A stretch of 9,735 bases of DNA, taken from the NCBI GenBank assembly GCA_023489135.1, contig JAMDCE010000547.1, positions 2,086 through 11,820 of the forward strand, in the 5' to 3' direction. Shown one piece after another: positions 6,839 to 9,735 of the stretch. The DNA comes from Chloroflexota bacterium. Lineage in GTDB: Bacteria; Chloroflexota; Chloroflexia; JAMDCE01. Within the stretch, counting starts at the first letter, position 1, and each line of letters starts with the position of its first letter. The notes under the pieces were generated by a model that saw only the letters and a list, made by a program, of their open reading frames with translations, was not told where the DNA came from and did no database searches. The translations under genes were made by a program, and so were the position numbers.

Positions 6839-7885
6839 ATGACTCCTTCCCCCAGGGTGAGCGTGGTGATGTCCGTCTATAATGGCGAAAAGTACCTCGC
6901 CCAGGCGATTGAAAGCATCCTCGACCAAACGTTCCGCGATTACGAGTTCATCATTATCGACGACGGCTCGACCGATGGCACGGGTGCCATCTTGAAACAA
7001 TATCAGGAGAAGGATGATCGAATCCAGGTCTGCGATCAAGAGAATAAGGGCTTGATCGCCGCCCTGAATAGAGGGTGTCGCCTTGCCAAGGGTGAGTTCA
7101 TCGCTCGGATGGATGCCGATGATATAAGTCTGCCGGAGCGACTGGCCAAACAGGTGCGGTACCTGGAGGCGCACCCCGAGGTTGGTGTGCTTGGCACCTG
7201 GATAGAGTTTATTGACGAAAGGGGGATACCAAGGGGAGAATTTCACTTTCACAGTTCGCCAATCCTTCTCGGATGGAGTTTCCTTTTTGGGAACTGCCTC
7301 GCTCATTCGTCGGTATTCATGCGACGTACCGTGGTCGAGCGACTAGGCTTCTACAACCCCAGCGCGCTTCACGTTGAAGACTACGATCTGTGGACCCGAG
7401 CAAAGTCCGCAACGCTGGTTGCAAATCTTGCAGAGGTCTTGATAGAACGCCGCGTGTGGAGTGAAAACATTTCTTCACGTCATTCGCGAATACAGGAAGA
7501 AAGCACCGTTGGGATCATGGGCTCGATAATGGCGCCGTTGCTGGGTGGGACGGCTTCTTTGGAGATTGCCGCAACCCTTCGGCAGGTAGTTACCGATCCA
7601 TCGTCGACAACAATGATCTCAAAATCCCGAGCGGCCTGTCTCATTGTGAGACTCTACCGGGCCTACGTGCGGACGAATTCCCCAAGTCGTTTGGATACGA
7701 GAGGAATTGCCCAGGATGCTGCTATTAAGCTCTACCTCTTGGCCGATTCGGCCCGCAAAGGTTCTTTAAGGACCTCTTTCGGCATCGCCGCTCAGATGAT
7801 AAGGTTGGGTCCTCATTTATTGATTTCGCGAGAGCTAGCCATCAAGGGCGCGAGGAAGCTTACCAGATCGAGCCTGCGAGAATGA
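6839..7885 (+). CDS. GT2-family glycosyltransferase
   Basis: This is a GT-A fold glycosyltransferase of 348 aa. It has the first strand and YNG loop (RVSVVMSVYNGEKYL, 6-20), IIDDGSTDGT (39-48), ENKGLIAALNRG (68-79), the metal-binding MDADD (91-95) and the HVEDYDLW motif (178-185) that supplies the catalytic acidic residue. The catalytic domain ends near residue 210. The remaining 140 residues are mostly helical-looking and basic towards the end, with no family I recognise; they may help membrane association. ATG 6839 follows directly after the previous stop (TGAATG), with GGAG (6826-6829) 9 nt upstream, so translation is probably coupled. Its N-terminal domain resembles the next gene (25 of 46 residues identical over the first strand-loop region), in line with ordinary GT2 conservation or an old duplication. 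Confidence 0.9.
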   Translation: MTPSPRVSVVMSVYNGEKYLAQAIESILDQTFRDYEFIIIDDGSTDGTGAILKQYQEKDDRIQVCDQENKGLIAALNRGCRLAKGEFIARMDADDISLPERLAKQVRYLEAHPEVGVLGTWIEFIDERGIPRGEFHFHSSPILLGWSFLFGNCLAHSSVFMRRTVVERLGFYNPSALHVEDYDLWTRAKSATLVANLAEVLIERRVWSENISSRHSRIQEESTVGIMGSIMAPLLGGTASLEIAATLRQVVTDPSSTTMISKSRAACLIVRLYRAYVRTNSPSRLDTRGIAQDAAIKLYLLADSARKGSLRTSFGIAAQMIRLGPHLLISRELAIKGARKLTRSSLRE

Positions 7886-7891
7886 TACCGA

Positions 7892-8827
7892 ATGCCTAAA
7901 GTCAGCGTTATCATTCCAACCTACAATCGAAGCGGATACCTCAGTGAGGCGCTGAACAGCGTCCTGAACCAGACATTCCGGGATTTTGAGATCATTGTTG
8001 TCGACGATGGCTCTACCGATGATACTAAGGCGGTGGCAGAGAAAGCTGGCGAAAGGGTGCGTTATGTTTGGCAGGTCAATCAGGGGCTATCGAGTGCACG
8101 CAACACAGGTATTAGGGAAGCTCTGGGTGATTATGTTGTCTTCCTTGATTCGGACGATTTGATCTTGCCACGCAAACTAGAGTGCCAGGCTACTTACCTT
8201 GATGAGCACTCTGCTGTAGGTGTCGTTTATTCGGACGTGTATTTCTGCGACGAAGCAGGGCGCAACTTGGCTCTTTTCTCAGAATATGCACCAGGCCGGC
8301 AGTGCTCGGGGGATGTTCTTGGCGAACTGATCAAGGGCAGCTTGATGCCTGTTCATGCCGCTATGGTGCGCAAGTTGTGCCTCAACGAAGTCGGGGGCTT
8401 CGATGAAACACTGCCCTCTCTGGAAGATTGGGACTTGTGGATACGAATAGCTCAGGCCCACCATTTTGCGTACCTCAGCCAACCGGTGGCGAAGTATCGA
8501 TTGCACGGGAGCATGATGTCGCATGACGTCCGTCGGATGTCAGCGGCCACCGTAGCCGTATCTCGTAAGATCGAAGCCTATCCTTTCTTTCAAGATCTTC
8601 CTCCCGATAGTCGCCACGGCTTCTATTGGGCCTACGGTCGGGCGCATTGCCTGGCTGGAAATATGCGGCCTGGCCGGCGCCTGCTTCGACAGGCCTTGGA
8701 ACTCAATCCTCGTTCCCTGAGACCGTATGCGTATTTGGCCCTCTCCATGCTCGGTCAGCGAGCCTTTCGAACTGTCGCTTTCTTTCAGCGAGGGCGTAGA
8801 AACAGCGGTATTACGATTGGAAATTAG
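7892..8827 (+). CDS. GT2-family glycosyltransferase with TPR-like C-terminal tail
   Basis: This is a GT-A fold glycosyltransferase of 311 aa. Motifs in order: VSVIIPTYNRSGYL (4-17), VVDDGSTDDT (36-45), NQGLSSARNTGI (63-74), the metal-binding LDSDD (85-89), and LEDWDLWIR (177-185) with the catalytic acidic pair. After the catalytic domain, residues 243-288 (GFYWAYGRAHCLAGNM, then RRLLRQALELNP and AYLALSML) have the spacing of a single helix-turn-helix tetratricopeptide-like unit; such tails occur in other GT2 enzymes and may mediate protein contacts. The gene starts 6 nt after the preceding stop. The ribosome site is weak (GCGAG at 7876-7880), so it probably depends on translation of the gene before it. 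An ATG at 7882 closes after five codons and is not the start. The substrate is unknown. Confidence 0.9.
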   Translation: MPKVSVIIPTYNRSGYLSEALNSVLNQTFRDFEIIVVDDGSTDDTKAVAEKAGERVRYVWQVNQGLSSARNTGIREALGDYVVFLDSDDLILPRKLECQATYLDEHSAVGVVYSDVYFCDEAGRNLALFSEYAPGRQCSGDVLGELIKGSLMPVHAAMVRKLCLNEVGGFDETLPSLEDWDLWIRIAQAHHFAYLSQPVAKYRLHGSMMSHDVRRMSAATVAVSRKIEAYPFFQDLPPDSRHGFYWAYGRAHCLAGNMRPGRRLLRQALELNPRSLRPYAYLALSMLGQRAFRTVAFFQRGRRNSGITIGN

Positions 8828-8831
8828 AGAT

Positions 8832-8836
8832 GAGGA
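8832..8836 (+). promoter_or_regulatory. Ribosome binding site GAGGA for the last GT2 gene
   Basis: GAGGA is 6 nt before TTG 8843. A second GAGGA at 8886-8890 lies 12 nt before ATG 8903, a longer than ideal spacing. The first site favours TTG 8843; the second, plus family N-termini, keeps ATG 8903 open. Confidence 0.5.
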
Positions 8837-8842
8837 TCCCTC

Positions 8843-9706
8843 TTGGCCGCGTTGCCTAACTCACAACCAATTGAAGAGTGTACACGAGGAAGACCGCGCT
8901 TAATGGATTGCGTTTCAGTTGTGATCCCAAACTACAATGGACAGAGTGTGCTGAAGGGATGTCTTGACTCCCTAATGCAACAAACGTGGCCAGCGGACGA
9001 AATCATAGTCGTTGACAACGCTTCGTCAGACAACAGCGTGGAAAAGGTTCAGCGCGAATTTCCCCAGGTGCGTCTGATCAAAAACCAGCAAAATGAGGGC
9101 TTTACCCGTGCGTGCAACCAGGGCATTTTGGCGAGCAAATGCCGCTACGTCCTTCTTCTCAACAGCGATACCATGGTTCCACAAGATGCGCTGGCTAATC
9201 TTGTCGATTTCATGGATCAGCATCCAGACGCCGGAGCGATGGGGCCGCGCCTGGTCCTTCCAGACGGCCGGCCTCAACCCTATGCGTTCGGTGCGGACCC
9301 TTCTATCGGTTACCTCCTGTCCCGAGGCCTGAACCAGTTGCTCTTTCACCGCCATCTTCATGCCTGGACTGTCGGCAGCGTCCTGAAGACCGACTGGGTA
9401 TCCGGAGCTTGTCTGATGCTGCGCCGGGAAGCTCTGGACGAGGCGGGATTGCTGGACGAAAAGATCTTCATGTATTTCGAAGATAACGACTTGTGCTTGC
9501 GACTGCGCAACAAGGGTTGGACCGTCTACTACAATCCCAAGGTGTCCATCACTCACATCGGTGGCCAAAGCCTAGCGCAAAACCCAGCGGCGCGTAGAGC
9601 TTATTACTGTAGCCTGGCTTATTTCTACACCAAGCATTATGGGCCGATGCAACGATTCTTGCTACGAACTGGCCTTGCCGTTTACCGATTGATGGTGAGG
9701 CGCTGA
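8843..9706 (+). CDS. GT2-family glycosyltransferase (rhamnosyltransferase-like branch)
   Basis: This is a GT-A fold glycosyltransferase, 287 aa from TTG 8843 or 267 aa from ATG 8903. Motifs, numbered from TTG: VSVVIPNYNGQSVL (24-37), IIVVDNASSDNS (54-65), NEGFTRACNQGI (84-95), LLLNSDT (104-110) at the metal-binding position, VSGACLMLRREAL (186-198), YFEDNDLCLRL (211-221) with the catalytic acid, and the conserved THIGGQS (237-243) near the end. The DNAS and SGACLMLRR pattern places it in the large GT2 branch that includes many rhamnosyl and galactofuranosyl transferases; rhamnose is a guess from the branch. It ends in a basic stretch (RLMVRR). It begins 15 nt after the preceding stop and is the last gene of the compact block. 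The final 29 bases of the window show a short GGC-TTCG-GCC hairpin but no gene. Confidence 0.9.
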   Translation: MAALPNSQPIEECTRGRPRLMDCVSVVIPNYNGQSVLKGCLDSLMQQTWPADEIIVVDNASSDNSVEKVQREFPQVRLIKNQQNEGFTRACNQGILASKCRYVLLLNSDTMVPQDALANLVDFMDQHPDAGAMGPRLVLPDGRPQPYAFGADPSIGYLLSRGLNQLLFHRHLHAWTVGSVLKTDWVSGACLMLRREALDEAGLLDEKIFMYFEDNDLCLRLRNKGWTVYYNPKVSITHIGGQSLAQNPAARRAYYCSLAYFYTKHYGPMQRFLLRTGLAVYRLMVRR

Positions 9707-9735
9707 GGGGCCTGGCGGCTTCGGCCTGTCATAGT

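Noticed and set aside
6332..7306. Long antisense open frame (324 codons) across the CgeB-like/GT2 junction
   Set aside because: It lies opposite two genes whose family motifs are intact, spans their junction, and its peptide shows no recognisable domain. It is a by-product of GC-rich codon use.
9026..9568. Antisense open frame of 180 codons
   Set aside because: It is opposite the well-supported GT2 gene at 8843-9706 and has no motif or ribosome site of its own.
1..9735. tRNA, rRNA, CRISPR array, insertion sequence or transposase
   Set aside because: No cloverleaf, rRNA-like sequence, regularly spaced repeats, transposase motifs or terminal inverted repeats were seen on either strand.

Overview
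The window reads as one stretch of a bacterial surface-glycan biosynthesis locus (exopolysaccharide, capsule, O-antigen or protein glycosylation; the sequence does not decide which). All genes are on the + strand. There are eight glycosyltransferase-type genes and one SAM-dependent methyltransferase. The 3' end of a further gene enters from the left edge. There is no polymerase, flippase, ABC exporter, priming transferase or sugar-nucleotide synthesis gene here, so this is an interior segment of a larger cluster. Purine-rich AGGAG/GAGGA ribosome binding sites and frequent GTG/TTG starts indicate a bacterium. Composition is moderate to high GC and uneven. I see no marker that fixes the phylum.

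Layout. (1) 2-1583: the last 50 codons of an unrecognised gene overlap by 8 nt a WcaC-like GT4 glycosyltransferase, whose start is best placed at GTG 147. (2) 1723-3419: two GT2 glycosyltransferases in an AT-richer block (about 47-50% GC in hand-counted lines, against about 59-63% in sampled lines further right), overlapping each other and flanked by gaps of 139 and 176 bp. (3) 3596-4780: a second GT4, alone between two gaps that carry dyad symmetries. (4) 4926-9706: a compact run with junctions of 17 nt or less: methyltransferase, CgeB-like glycosyltransferase, then three GT2 enzymes in a row.

How they work together. The GT4 and GT2 enzymes would each add one sugar from a nucleotide donor to a growing glycan at the cytoplasmic face of the membrane. 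The methyltransferase, placed directly before the CgeB-like enzyme, would methylate a sugar and might modify or cap the glycan. These roles come from family membership; donor, acceptor and linkage cannot be read from the sequence.

I did not find a convincing new system. The points most worth a second look are the hidden upstream gene end and the resulting start correction, the composition step around the GT2 pair, the paired hairpins in the 3420-3595 gap, the double palindrome at 4808-4844, and the methyltransferase/CgeB coupling. No tRNA, rRNA, CRISPR, insertion sequence or canonical terminator was seen.
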